From Branchiostoma floridae (Eukaryota > Chordata > Leptocardii > Amphioxiformes > Branchiostomatidae): a stretch of DNA of 47,157 nucleotides. The first letter of the stretch is position 1, and the number at the start of each line of letters is the position of its first letter. The notes below the pieces were generated by a model. That model saw only the letters and a program-made list of their open reading frames with translations, did not search any database and was not told the origin of the DNA. A program made the translations under genes and the position numbers. Where the stretch lies: NCBI RefSeq assembly GCF_000003815.2, contig NC_049981.1, positions 7,348,150 to 7,395,306 on the forward strand. Direction: 5' to 3'. Of this stretch, positions 11,121-20,789 are shown one piece after another.

Positions 11121-11445
11121 CCGAGCAAAACGCGCCATCTCAAAAACACACGAAACGCTACAAAAGACATCTGCTTATTAGAGATCGCCAATGATTTCAA
11201 TAGAAGGCTATTTTTTAACTGAAATAGGTCTCTAAATTGTCTACTAATGTCGGCGCCGTTACAGACAAAGAAACAACCATTAGTACTTCCCGGCAAACAG
11301 CTGGTATACAAGTGGCTTTTTCCCAAAGCAATAAAATACGTTTATCTATGTCCGACGTAACAGGTACTAAAATGGTTGTAAATCAAAGAGAGACTTAACC
11401 AAGCAGGTGTTGCCGCCGACAATGTCAATTAAACACCATACGTTT

Positions 11446-11720
11446 TAGCCTCTACCAGGCTCCACAGGGATCTCACTGCACTTGGGTCACCGGTGCAGCA
11501 CTGCGGGGGTTCGTTTCTTGCGACACTGTTGTGTTATTTTCGCCGATTTCTTTTTATAATTCAGATATTACGTAAACGTACGACTAAGAAGACAACAAAA
11601 TACACAAAAAGTAAGAAAATTCGTTCCTTATCTCTGAAATTCGTCGAGTAATCGTTCGAACGCCACAGTGCCGCACCGGTGCCCCAAGCGCAGTGAGATA
11701 CCACCATAGGGTCTAGCCCT
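11446..11720. mobile_element. Nested MITEs: family F end enclosing family E (copy 2)
   Basis: TAGCCTCTACCAGGCTCC at 11446 is the family F terminus seen in full at 12402-12667. Just inside it, 11470-11699 is a second copy of family E, with ends TCTCACTGCACTTGGG / CCCCAAGCGCAGTGAGA and an interior shared with 7041-7272. A degraded opposite family F end may be GGGTCTAGCCC near 11708. Confidence 0.6.
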
Positions 11721-12400
11721 TGTAACTGCACAATATAAGCCCTGGAAGCTACACATTAAACAATACAAACGGTTAAACGAAAAAAAAGAAAACAACATGC
11801 AAAAACCTGTCCAAAATACCCTTATCTTAAAGTCTCTGCTTTACCAATATATTTTAGACACGTTAAAGTACAGATATCTGGAGAGACGAAAAGAAAAACT
11901 AAATCTACATCTACTTGATGATTAGGGCAAGAACAACAAATCAATCACGCTTTAAATAGAGTACAATCTTGTTCTTTGATAAAGTACATGCATTATTTAC
12001 TAATCGCCATCTCGTTACTTACAATCAGCCCGCGAGCAACAACTTGTAATAAACTCTTAATAAACGCATAAAAACAAACAGTATCTCACTTTTGCACGCG
12101 TCATTCATTCATCTGGCCCCATAGTGAGAAGCTCAGTGTCGTCTACATAAAGGATATCTCTACCCGTCTTTAGTGTGTATTAAACTGTAGGAGTCTATTC
12201 TCTGTCATGTCATAACTAGAAGGACACATAGTAAAAGGAATCCTGGGTTAGGCGACAGTTTTCCACGCAGACAGGACTGAATTGTCACGCTGTCGCGACG
12301 GACAGCAGGGAACTGACTGATCACCGAGACAGCTAGCGCCTGTAAAAACTCTGCATCATTCACAAAGGGGAGCACCACGATGCGAGCATGCAGTCTCTGT
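11720..12400. other. Non-coding, nothing recognisable
   Basis: AT-rich with no long open frame, no inverted-repeat ends and no RNA gene that I can see. From about 12240 to 12400 it is more GC-rich (GTCGCGACGGACAGCAGG). Confidence 0.4.
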
Positions 12401-12401
12401 C

Positions 12402-12667
12402 TAGCCTCTACCAGGCTCCGGGGATCAGTGGTCTAATTGTAGAAATTGGACAAGTAGAGTGTAAAGTACGCTACGGGAGTTAGCCAACAGAAGAATACGT
12501 TTCCTCACCGATAGCGATAAGTGCGATAGCGACCAAGGCGACCCCGCACAGGCTCCGTTGGTGAGGAAACGTATTCTTCTGGCGGTTAACTCCCCTAGCG
12601 TACTATAGACTCTATTTGTCCAACTTCTTCTATTAGACCACCGATCCGCGGAGCCTGGTAGAGGCTA
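12402..12667. mobile_element. Foldback element, family F (TAGCCTCTACCAGGCTCC ends), ~125-bp arms
   Basis: TAGCCTCTACCAGGCTCCG on the left is mirrored by CGGAGCCTGGTAGAGGCTA on the right. The arms remain paired for about 125 nt (for example AGAAGAATACGTTTCCTCAC against GTGAGGAAACGTATTCTTCT). The loop holds short repeats of GCGATAG. The long arms suggest a young insertion. Related ends occur at 11446 and 13911. Confidence 0.82.
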
Positions 12668-12989
12668 ATCTCTTTTGTTAGCCTCCTTCGCTGACTTCTA
12701 GCGGGGATTACTTTTATTTCAGGGGGGGGGGGGGCTGGGTCGTGATTTTCAACGTTAAGTTAAGTTCCTATATAATTTTCCAAACTACTTTTCTGGGCAA
12801 ACTCCTTTCCCCAGCAAATTCCCTTTTCTGGCATTTCTAGAGAACCTAAGTCAACATGGAAAATCGCGACCCAGAAGTAAGCTAATAGCTAGCATCACTC
12901 AGAAACAGGCCGGTAAGTATGACGTTACAAGCCCGTGGTCTCCATACAATAGTATTCACAAGACCCCTGTGGTTGCTGAGAAACATAGT

Positions 12990-13410
12990 ACGTAGTAGTA
13001 ATAGCCTTTATTGCACATTCATGCCCTATCGGGCTAAGTACAGGCATATAGATACAAAGGGTAGTAATGCAGTAAACATGGTTTCTAAGACTAAACTAAA
13101 ACATAGATTCTGAAACTATTCTAATACATTTGTTCGGTTTCTTCTCGTTTCTTAGTTATGTTAAATATGTAGCTTGAGATGTGTTTGTATAATGTCGTTT
13201 GATCAAAGCTCATAAGAAAAATGAATTTTTCAACACTAGACATAGATTCAAAGCGATGAAACTTTCCTATAATATAGCTAAAAAGAATACTTCTATCATT
13301 ACTATATAAACTAAAATCTAATAGAAAGTGAGATTCATCTTCGACCTTGTTCAGGTTACAGAACTGACAGATTCTTTGCTCCAGAGGTGTGCGGTTGTGC
13401 AGAAACATGT
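12990..13410 (-). pseudogene. Non-LTR retrotransposon reverse-transcriptase C-terminal remnant
   Basis: On the minus strand 13408-13121 encodes 95 residues with an early RTPLEQRICQFCNLNKVEDE stretch followed by SHFLL, the small Cys-containing tail found at the end of LINE ORF2 proteins (CxxC followed by an EDExHFLL-type segment). Just downstream in the same direction come GCCCGATAGGGCATGAATG and an AATAAAGGC sequence close to 12990, as in a LINE 3' end. Upstream reverse-transcriptase motifs are absent, so this is a 5'-truncated, immobile copy. The clade cannot be fixed from this fragment. Confidence 0.7.
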
Positions 13411-13639
13411 GACTGAAGTGTACCAGAACTACAACGAAATAGACATTTCGTCTTCAAGGTCCGCTGTACTTTGGCGTTTTTCTGTTCAGTTGGCTTTATT
13501 TCTCCTGCACCTGACAACTTAATACTGTTTTGCGGGAATGTTGATGATATGAAACTGCCCTCCATGGTGCCCAAACACCGACTGGGAAAGTGACTTTCTA
13601 CTACCACACAGTCGAACCATTCTGTGTCAAGGGACACAA

Positions 13640-13770
13640 CAAACCGGTGGTCGCTTTAGACAGGATTCTTTTATTCTTGGGAAGTTGTGTCAATTGGATA
13701 ACAGATAGTCAGCTGGTCGCCTTAGACAGGATTATTTATGCTTGGGAAGTTGTGTCAATGGGATAATGGA
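13640..13770. repeat. Two-copy ~70-bp tandem repeat
   Basis: GGTCGCTTTAGACAGGATT and GGTCGCCTTAGACAGGATT are about 70 bp apart, each followed by CTTGGGAAGTTGTGTCAAT and GGGATAA/GGATAA. Confidence 0.7.
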
Positions 13771-13910
13771 TACTTTAGTATAAATCTAAGGGACCATGAC
13801 AAAGTGTCCACAATAGCCAGATGATATCAATTTTGCAAAGGTGGTAACTAAAAAATTTAGTTCAGGTATTCCTTGCAAGCAATGAATTCTAGTGTGAACT
13901 ACATACATAG

Positions 13911-14276
13911 AGCCTCTACCAGACTCCATAGGTCGCTGGAAAACTGTTTGAAATTATAATATGAATAGACAGATAACATGCTAGATGGGTTAGTAGCCTG
14001 GTAGTACAGTTTGCAAGCGATCTGAACGATTCCTACTAATTTTCCAGTGATCTGTACGGAGTTAGCCACCATAGAAGGCTCTCTGGGGTCTTCTTTCCGT
14101 CTTTTTATGCTCATAATACACTTTTGCTGGCCCTTTCTTTTTGTACTAGCAAGGACATATAATGTCCTTGGTACAAGGTCGCTTGACCATTCACCCATTC
14201 AAGAAGAAAAAAAGGAACTGGAGAAAGACCCAGAGAGCCTGCTATGGAGGCTATACGGAGTCCGGTAGAGACTAGG
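13911..14276. mobile_element. Family F-like inverted-repeat element
   Basis: The left end GCCTCTACCAGACTCCATAG pairs with the right end CGGAGTCCGGTAGAGACTAG, the same terminal phrase as family F. The interior (about 366 bp) has no supported gene; the open frames on both strands have no recognisable domain. Confidence 0.6.
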
Positions 14277-14450
14277 GACTACTTGCAGACTCAGTCAAAA
14301 GAACGCAGCCCTCATGGGGAGGGGGGCGTCGGCCTACAGCAAATGTTGAGCACAAAACAGACCCCAAGAGAGCCTGCTATGGAGGCTATACGGAGTCAAA
14401 AGAACGCAGCCCTCATGGGGAGGGGGCCGTCAGCCGACAGCAAATTACTC
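14228..14450. repeat. Imperfect direct duplication of MITE end and flank
   Basis: AGAGAGCCTGCTATGGAGGC and AAAAGAACGCAGCCCTCATG each occur twice (about 14234/14367 and 14296/14398). In the first copy 28 extra bases separate the two phrases. This looks like a tandem duplication with a deletion, or the end of an element inserted into one copy. Confidence 0.65.
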
Positions 14451-14640
14451 CAATTAGCGAGATGATGCGGTCTTCAAAATCACATCGTCGCCGCCACAAC
14501 GGCGCGAAAATTGGACGTCCCGGTGACTGACTAGTCCCTAATCTCATTACGATAGCGAGCGGAACGGTAATTGTTCCGGGCTTAATTCCTGTCTATGGAG
14601 ACTGGAGTTTCATACAGCTTGGGGCGAGACACAGATACTG
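14450..14640. other. GC-rich non-repetitive island
   Basis: Unlike its neighbours this stretch is not inverted-repeat DNA. It has CTCATTACGA and GGTAATTGTTCCGGGC cores and no open frame. It may be regulatory; this rests only on composition. Confidence 0.25.
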
Positions 14641-14677
14641 ATGCATTGTTTTCTTTTATAGTGAAGACAACGTACTA

Positions 14678-14863
14678 CTCTCCAAACAGAGGTTAGATTC
14701 CTGCTGTTTTTGGACGTTTTTTTTAAAGGTCTTTTTATCGGACGTTTATTTTGTTTAAAAAAAACGGCACAAAATAGAAAGCCCGATTAAACGCCTAAAA
14801 ATGTTAAAAACTTGACTTGACTTACTTGACTTAACAGCCGGATACAAACCTCTGCTTGGAGAG
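14678..14863. mobile_element. Foldback MITE, family C (copy 3)
   Basis: CTCTCCAAACAGAGGTTAG and the right end AACCTCTGCTTGGAGAG form the termini, bounded by TA on both sides (14676-14677, 14864-14865). The inner arms again contain TTTTGT...ACAAAATAGAAAG. Confidence 0.8.
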
Positions 14864-14968
14864 TAAAGAAAAGGAAAATGTTCTCTGAGCTGTGCAAAGG
14901 AAATGCATCCACTTTATGTCTTTCGTTTCACACAATATTATCTTCTTTTTTTTTAATAGGAAACAAAA

Positions 14969-15010
14969 AAATGTTAAAAACAGCCGGAGACAGACCTCTG
15001 CTTGGAGAGT
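14969..15010. mobile_element. Solo right end of family C MITE
   Basis: GTTAAAAACAGCCGGAGACA followed by GACCTCTGCTTGGAGAG and TA is the right arm of family C without a left partner. A copy of the 10770-11120 repeat abuts it. Confidence 0.7.
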
Positions 15011-15014
15011 AACT

Positions 15015-15770
15015 ACGTGCACTGAGTGTTGAACAATAGAAAACCCTGCGATCACAAACATTACATTGCCATCCTCATTGCCATTGAACTAGAGGTGGTT
15101 TTGTTTCCTCCGGCTCGGGACCGAAATTTGTTTCTTTTGGGGCGGGAAAGATTCACACCGTCCGTCCATAAAAAATTCAAGCTTAGAATGACAGATTTAA
15201 CAACGAAAATCAACAACGAATGAACAGGAGCCCTTGGTCATTGGCTTGGTATATATGTACTATGGAATTAGACATGGTGATATTTTTGCAATACATTTAC
15301 TTCAAAATAACAATCTTTTCATAGGCGCCTAGATCGGAATGTTTCTATCACCCAAAGATATCCACCTTTATTCAATGTTTATTCATAAACGTAGAAGGTA
15401 GGTGAGGATCCATTACATTTGCAATAGCAGTCAGGTTTTGTCCAAATAAAACTTTTACACCAGTCGTGAAATGTTTTGTGGAGAATGAGATAGATAAAAA
15501 AAAGTGGGCTCAGACTTGGATAGTGTTGTCGCCTTTATTTTATATTCTCTTGTCATGGTGCATTACAGTGGTGACGTCATTTTCAGACGATATAGCGCTG
15601 ACGTGACGTCAGATTCAGACGACACGTCAGTGTCTGCCAGTCAGACTATTTTGTGTTTGTTGTTGTTAACATGTTGTTCTGCATCAAAAGTGCTATCCGG
15701 ATTGCCATCGGCGCCTTATGTTCGATTACTGTTATCTCTCTGTTGAATATCCTGTTCGTCGGCCAATGCA
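15015..15770. other. Non-coding stretch with paired CRE palindromes
   Basis: No gene is supported. TGACGTCA occurs at 15572-15579 and 15604-15611, 32 bp apart, with an overlapping TGACGTGA at 15599. Each palindrome is followed by (T/G)A-TTCAGACGA, so the pair looks like a small tandem duplication. Confidence 0.5.
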
Positions 15771-15776
15771 CCTTAA

Positions 15777-16104
15777 AGCTAAGGGCACAACCCGCCGCAC
15801 GTGCAATTTGTCCGTACGTTTCTTTGGGAGGCCACGTATTTCTGAAAACGTTCAGGCTATACAGGGCAGGCGAGTCGCCCGTACTGGCACGTACGAGGGG
15901 CGAATCCGCAGCCCGATGGCACATAAAGTTTTACCTGCACGTAAAGTTCTACGGCGTGTCTACGTGCTCCAAAATCCGTCGGATTCCTTACGAGTTCGTA
16001 CGTACGGAGGCGGCACCTACCACTTACGGATCCCCAAAGATTGTCCACGTTTTGGCACGTAGACAGCACGTATTTGCACGTACGGCGGGTTGTGCCCTTA
16101 GCTT
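15777..16104. mobile_element. TTAA-associated GC-rich MITE, family D (copy 2)
   Basis: AGCTAAGGGCACAACCCGCC / GGCGGGTTGTGCCCTTAGCT are the exact inverted ends. TTAA precedes the left end (15773-15776) and a mutated TTAC follows the right end. The interior is colinear with 4991-5330, so the long frames that cross it (such as the one of 187 codons beginning upstream) are not genes. Confidence 0.8.
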
Positions 16105-16109
16105 TACAT

Positions 16110-17100
16110 GGTTATTTGTTGTTCATTGTACTTTATTGTATTCATTATTCCTTAAAAATATAATAAGTACCACATTCTTATATCACTGTAATTGTAATTC
16201 TGTTATATCACCATGACCCGTACTCGGCTTGCAAGAGCATAAATGTATAATAAATGTCATTCTGTCAGGCATTAATTCACTTGTTCATTCATTCATTAAC
16301 TCATTAATTCACTCATTCACTCACCTATTCATTAAGTCATTTTTCCTTCCCTTCCTTCATTACCCCCCTCCTTCATTCTTTCTCCCTTCTGTTGGAATGC
16401 TAAGACTTTGGAATGATTAAATTTCTAGCCCCCTACCGGCTTGTTGCGGTACTGGACTGCATTTCTTGACATGGTATGGTAGTAATTTTTGAGTGGAAGA
16501 TAGCTCTTGAGGCAGACTGAAAGTGGTGTTGGTTTGGACCCTCTAGCGGCCTTTCACGGTACACTCTATTTTTTTTTTCAATTCTACTCTCGGAGCTCTG
16601 TAAAAAGGCTGCTGGTTGGAGGCTCCTTTTACTAGTCAGTTAAACTGGATCGAGACATACTCCATAGTTTAAACGCGAACTGTCCGGTGTTAGTACCTCC
16701 TTAAAAAATGGAGGTTTAGTTTTTGGTGTGTCTGTGTATGTGTGTGTGTGTGTGTGTGTGTGTCCGGATATTTGTGGTCAGCATAACTTAAGAACCTCTG
16801 AATGGATTGTAATGATATTTGGTATGTGGGTAGGTGTTTGAAAAACAAAGGCCAAGATCGATTTTGGGCCCCCTGGTGTGTGACCTTGGTACTGCAGCAG
16901 GACGATTTTTTTGTATCTTTTAACCTGAACATGCTATGGTCTTGATTTCTTGGTGGCAGATAGCTTGTGACGTAAGGAAGAGGGTATATAGGTTTGCCCC
17001 CCCCATTAGCGGCTTGCTCTGGAACTGCAGGGGCAATTTTGTCAAAATTTTCCAAGGAGCATAACGGCACATAGGAGCGATGAATTTCTCTGATATTTTT
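16110..17100. repeat. Degenerate CCCTAGCGGC-type repeats and (GT)n
   Basis: No gene. CCCCTACCGGCTTGTTGCGG (16429), CCCTCTAGCGGCCTTTCACGG (16538) and CCCCATTAGCGGCTTGCTCTGG (17001) are spaced relatives of one repeat that also ends the 1.7-kb duplicated units (23657, 25357). A (GT)n run is at 16734-16764. GATATTTGGTATGTGGGTAG near 16832 is a second recurrent phrase, seen again in the 25.4-kb and 39.4-kb repeats. Confidence 0.55.
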
Positions 17101-17177
17101 TCTACTGTAACTTTGTCATAAGAGCATGTTGACTCGTGCACCAATGAAGCTGTCTTGTGGGCCCAGACAAGGGCCTC

Positions 17178-19217
17178 TCAGGGTATGTTGCTGAACTCGA
17201 CAGTTGCCGAACCGCTCCCGTACAGAATGCCGAGATCCCCCTCAGAATGGTGATATGCCGTGCTGATGCTGCGTGCCATGTTAGCGTGGTCAGTCTGCAG
17301 CCCGTACAACTCAGTGCGGACGATTTCTCGTTGATAAAGTCCGTTTGCCTCTGCTGCTGCATACAGGCTTTCTTCCATGACGTTTGCATCTATCTCACAT
17401 GGGTTTGCAGCGGCGGTGCTAGTTGAGCTTGCACGATCTCTTGCCACGAGAGTTTCACGATTGAAGTCTGAATCTCGTTGGTAGAGCAAATTTCCCGCTG
17501 CTACTCCGTAAGGCACTGCTTCCTCGCCAGTTTCGGCATTCTCGACTTGAAGGACAGGTTGTTCAGATGTTCCTTCCACTGCCAGCACGGTGTGGGATGG
17601 ATATTGCTCACGGACCGGCAGAGGGGGCGGCGGTGCAGGGACAAAGTGATGTTGGTCCTCCTCATCTGCATCTGATGCGTCAACGTTGTCGTAGTGATGA
17701 ACCTGGGCTTCTGTCGTACCGGCCGTGTCCACTGGTGGCGCTTCTGACACGCAGTGCAAATTAGATGCCGTGGTTCCCATGTTCATCCCCAACCAGCGAG
17801 ATTCTCGCGACCGCAGACGTCTAAGAGGAGAGGTGTTCGGGTCCGATTCTCTTTCTGTCGAATCCTCTGTGACCTCGGGCAGAATGTGCCGAGGGCCGCA
17901 GACGCCCATGGCTTGTTGTGGACTCATGTTTAATGTCCGACCGGCGGCGGGGCGGTTGTTTTCTCGACTAGCTCCTCGTTTTCTCCAACAAAATAACGCA
18001 GTTGGAAAGAGTATCACAACAATGGCGACAACAGTTATAATAGGGATTATGAATGAGACGGTGACTTTTTCTTGTGAGTTTGTAGCGACACAGAACTTCT
18101 GATGAAACGATGGCTCGAAAATCAACCAGTAGGAGCAGCAGGACTTGTTTGTAGAACCCTCACAAATGTCTGTTTTGTTTTCTATGCCTCGCGGTGAGAA
18201 CTTGTTATACGGAGGAATTGTCGTGCTCTGTTTCTGCTCCTCCTTTGGTCGCCAGTCGAGACACAGCAGCAGGTCACAACGGTAGATTTTCGTGCCACTG
18301 ACAATTTCACCTATGTACCTGCCGGAGTCCTCTGCCGTGAAGGATTCAATCTCCAGACGCCTGACGACACGGCTACCTTTCGGGGTGAACCACGTGTAGT
18401 GGTCAGCATGCGGGTCGGGACTGACCAGCAAAGGCAAAGCAATGTAACGGTTCTCAGTGACGTAGTAGGTGATGGGATGAACGCCAAAGTATTTATGTCG
18501 ACTTTTTATGAAGAAAACCTGTGTGACGAATGAGCGGTTGTGTTCAGGATCGGTGTCGATGACGTAAGGTTGTATCGGAGGCCACGAATTCGGCACCACC
18601 ATGACGTCATCACGGACGACTTGTTGATCCGGACAGCGCAAAGGGTTTCCCTGCAGCTGGTAAGAAGCGGACGGGTGCCCGGATTTTATATCTCCGGGGA
18701 TCTGACTGATGTTGTTGACCATGAGGGACACTAGTAACAGTTCTTTACTCGGAATGAGCCCGATGGCCTGTGCCGGGAACACGGACAGACGATTCCCGGC
18801 CAGACCCAGGAACTGCAGACTGGCCAGCCCGTGGAACGCGCGCTCCGATATAGCAGATATCAGGTTGTTGGAGAGGAGCAGATCACAAAGCGCCGCCAGG
18901 TCGGAAAATACGAAGTCGCGAAGGGAAACGATGTAGTTTCTGTTCAGATTCAGAACATGCAGCTCGCGCATGCCTTGGAAGGTATTCGGAGCTAGGTTGT
19001 TTACCCTGTTGTTGTCTATAAACAGGTACCATATGTGCGGGGTTGTGTTAAAGGAGCCGAGGTGGGATATTTTGTTGCCCGACAGCTTGACAGTGAAGGC
19101 GTCTGCTGTGATGGAGTCTATCGGGACGTGTTGTAAGTCCCGGCCGGTAAAATCAACGGTCTTCCCAACGGCAGTGGTCAGCAAAGTCAACATGACAAAG
19201 AAATTCACCAATTCCAT
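17178..19217 (-). CDS. LRR and Ig-like single-pass membrane receptor with tyrosine-rich tail
   Basis: This 679-residue protein (numbered from the ATG at 19217) is a type I membrane protein. A signal-like segment MELVNFFVMLTLLTTAVG is followed by a cysteine-free N-cap, about six LRRs (residues 42-176), a weak LRR C-cap around NPLRC (190-195), an Ig-like domain (about 235-320) with YTWF and EDSGRY, a transmembrane helix (about 384-411) and a basic stop WRKR. The ~270-residue cytoplasmic tail holds a YDNV motif (Grb2-SH2 type), PPPPLPVR (SH3 type) and repeated (L/V)(L/P)Y motifs. I chose this ATG because ATTCCAG directly precedes AGGATGG, so the longer frame to 19319 probably runs into a 5'-UTR intron. 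Cephalochordates carry many LRR-Ig receptors, usually assigned to adhesion or immunity. Ligand and partners are unknown. Confidence 0.82.
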   Translation of the reverse strand: MELVNFFVMLTLLTTAVGKTVDFTGRDLQHVPIDSITADAFTVKLSGNKISHLGSFNTTPHIWYLFIDNNRVNNLAPNTFQGMRELHVLNLNRNYIVSLRDFVFSDLAALCDLLLSNNLISAISERAFHGLASLQFLGLAGNRLSVFPAQAIGLIPSKELLLVSLMVNNISQIPGDIKSGHPSASYQLQGNPLRCPDQQVVRDDVMVVPNSWPPIQPYVIDTDPEHNRSFVTQVFFIKSRHKYFGVHPITYYVTENRYIALPLLVSPDPHADHYTWFTPKGSRVVRRLEIESFTAEDSGRYIGEIVSGTKIYRCDLLLCLDWRPKEEQKQSTTIPPYNKFSPRGIENKTDICEGSTNKSCCSYWLIFEPSFHQKFCVATNSQEKVTVSFIIPIITVVAIVVILFPTALFCWRKRGASRENNRPAAGRTLNMSPQQAMGVCGPRHILPEVTEDSTERESDPNTSPLRRLRSRESRWLGMNMGTTASNLHCVSEAPPVDTAGTTEAQVHHYDNVDASDADEEDQHHFVPAPPPPLPVREQYPSHTVLAVEGTSEQPVLQVENAETGEEAVPYGVAAGNLLYQRDSDFNRETLVARDRASSTSTAAANPCEIDANVMEESLYAAAEANGLYQREIVRTELYGLQTDHANMARSISTAYHHSEGDLGILYGSGSATVEFSNIP

Positions 19218-19220
19218 CCT

Positions 19221-19260
19221 CTGGAATACGACCACGAAGAAAAGAATAATAAATACATAT
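19221..19260 (-). promoter_or_regulatory. Candidate 3' splice site before the receptor ATG
   Basis: Read on the minus strand, a pyrimidine-rich stretch (TTATTCTTTTCTTCG) ends in ATTCCAG at 19221, three bases before the ATG at 19217. This predicts a non-coding upstream exon that I cannot locate. Confidence 0.5.
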
Positions 19261-19342
19261 AGATATTGAAGTTTGCCTGTGGTGATACACACAACACTGG
19301 ATAGCAAAATCCAGCTCATGGTTGCAATTTCTTACATAAATT

Positions 19343-19445
19343 ACTCCCCAAGAAGAGGTCCATGACGAAAATCGTGATCTTTTCTTTCTATGCCGTCTTT
19401 AGCTAGCAGAAAAGACGGCATATAAGAAAAAGGCCACGATTTACC
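19343..19445. mobile_element. Family C MITE relative
   Basis: Starts CTCCCCAAGAAGAGGTCCAT. Arms CGTGATCTTTTCTTTCTATG... and ...CATATAAGAAAAAGGCCACG pair around a short loop, as in 1751-1868. The right end is eroded. Confidence 0.6.
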
Positions 19446-19879
19446 CCATCGCTATAATGGGTTTAACCAAATTTACTGGCACGAAAAACATACAGTGGCA
19501 ACGAGCCATCGTTAACCTGACAGGTTGCTATCGGGAGTTGCACGGGCTTCCTACGGGTCACCAAGTGCTCTCCGCCGCCCGGGTCAATTATCGCACACGG
19601 TAGTAGTCTTGTGTGCTTGACTGATTACTACTCTGGGAGTCAGATTTTCTCTGTCCAAGATGTTCCATACCATATGAATACCGAGTGTAGTAGCAGCCAA
19701 TGATGGTAGGACAGGCGCTTTCTACAATCGTTCTAGACTTCTTGTTATTTGAGATGGATCCACAACTACTTGTACATGGACAGGTAATGGTTTTGAATTT
19801 GAATACAGGAATAAATGATCTGTTGCTTGTGATATCATGTTTTGTCGCCTCGGTATTGTTTTGTAAGGTTTATGATCAC

Positions 19880-20010
19880 AAAATTTGAAAATGTAGGAAT
19901 CTTGTTTTGTTTTGCCCGCTTTTTTTCGCGCTATCTCACTAAATTTGGAGTCTCTGGAGGATGTCATCCTTAAATTTACTTGCTGTGGCCTAAGCTGGAA
20001 ACCAGACTTT
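19880..20010. mobile_element. Solo end of the GGCCACAGCAAGTAAATTT element
   Basis: GGATGTCATCCTTAAATTTA followed by CTTGCTGTGGCCTAA is the right terminus of the element whose full copy is at 42139-43111; the adjacent CGCGCTATCTCACTAAATTT is shared too. No left end is visible nearby. Confidence 0.65.
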
Positions 20011-20109
20011 TGACCAGGACCGACGCAGAATCTGTTTGAAAGCCATTGCATGTCTTCCAGAGGACCTTAGACAAGAACACTGGGGATTTGTCATGCGGGG
20101 GGCTCATCT

Positions 20110-20330
20110 AGGGTTCCTCGGGAAGACCTGCGTTGGCTGCCGAGTAGATTCTCCGCTGGTCCTGGCTAAAAGTCCGGTCTCCAGGTTAGTACCAGTAGTT
20201 TGCCAGCCTGGTTACACCTCCCGGGAGTTGTTATCTAACATAACGTCCTCGTGAAGATCTGCCTTGAATGCCGGACAGATATCTCTACGGGCCTGGCTAG
20301 AGTCTGGCTCCCGGGGTAGCTGATTACAAG
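20110..20330. repeat. Two diverged copies of a ~133-bp repeat
   Basis: GAAGACCTGCGTTGGCTGCCG (20121) and GAAGATCTGCCTTGAATGCCG (20254) head two diverged copies, each ending in CTGGCTA(A/G)A(A/G)GTC and a GGTCTCC/GGCTCCC phrase. Confidence 0.5.
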
Positions 20331-20570
20331 TCATAATCCGTTTAACTACTACCGAGCGTCAAAGTTAACCTGAGCGGCGGGGCGCTCCCAGTGCTCCGAG
20401 GAGAGCCCGCTTTCCACTCCCCTTAAAACAATACATACATAAGAAAATCCATCATTTGCTTTATGTTACAACACATTCTACTTTGCAATTTTGTGGCGGA
20501 GTTACGTACCCGAGTTCAGTATCCAGTATGACACAATGTCTAACACACCTGCCTGGGATTCAGTCTACCG

Positions 20571-20787
20571 TGGATTAGTCGGAGTTTCATCGGAGCAATA
20601 GAAGCTTTCCACCGCCGGGTAATCTTTAGTATTCGGTAGTACCAAGGACTTTGTAGTACTGTACTTTTACGCGTTCGTAATCTTGGCCACCTATAACAAA
20701 ATTTTTACCGGGTGTGAAAGATTACCCCGGCGGCAAGAAAGCACCATCTTTCCCAACGAGAGGCTGGCTAGTCCACGGTTGACTGGA
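20571..20787. mobile_element. Inverted-repeat element (CAGTCTACCGTGGATTAGTC ends)
   Basis: The left end AGTCTACCGTGGATTAGTC pairs imperfectly with GGCTAGTCCACGGTTGACT. Inner arms CCGCCGGGTAATCTTT and AAAGATTACCCCGGCGG pair well. About 217 bp, non-coding. Confidence 0.65.
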
Positions 20788-20789
20788 TG

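Noticed and set aside
13356-14198. Minus-strand frames at 13356-13637 and 13899-14198 as genes
   Set aside because: The first is another frame of the LINE remnant and its flank; the second lies in a family F-like inverted-repeat element. Neither shows a domain.
15653-16216. Open frames of up to 187 codons on both strands
   Set aside because: They run through the TTAA MITE copy at 15777-16104, whose homologous copy at 4991-5330 does not keep the frame; no domain or signal supports a protein.
19218-19319. Longer start at 19319 for the receptor
   Set aside because: The extra 34 residues would place a second hydrophobic stretch before the signal peptide, and a splice acceptor directly precedes the ATG at 19217.
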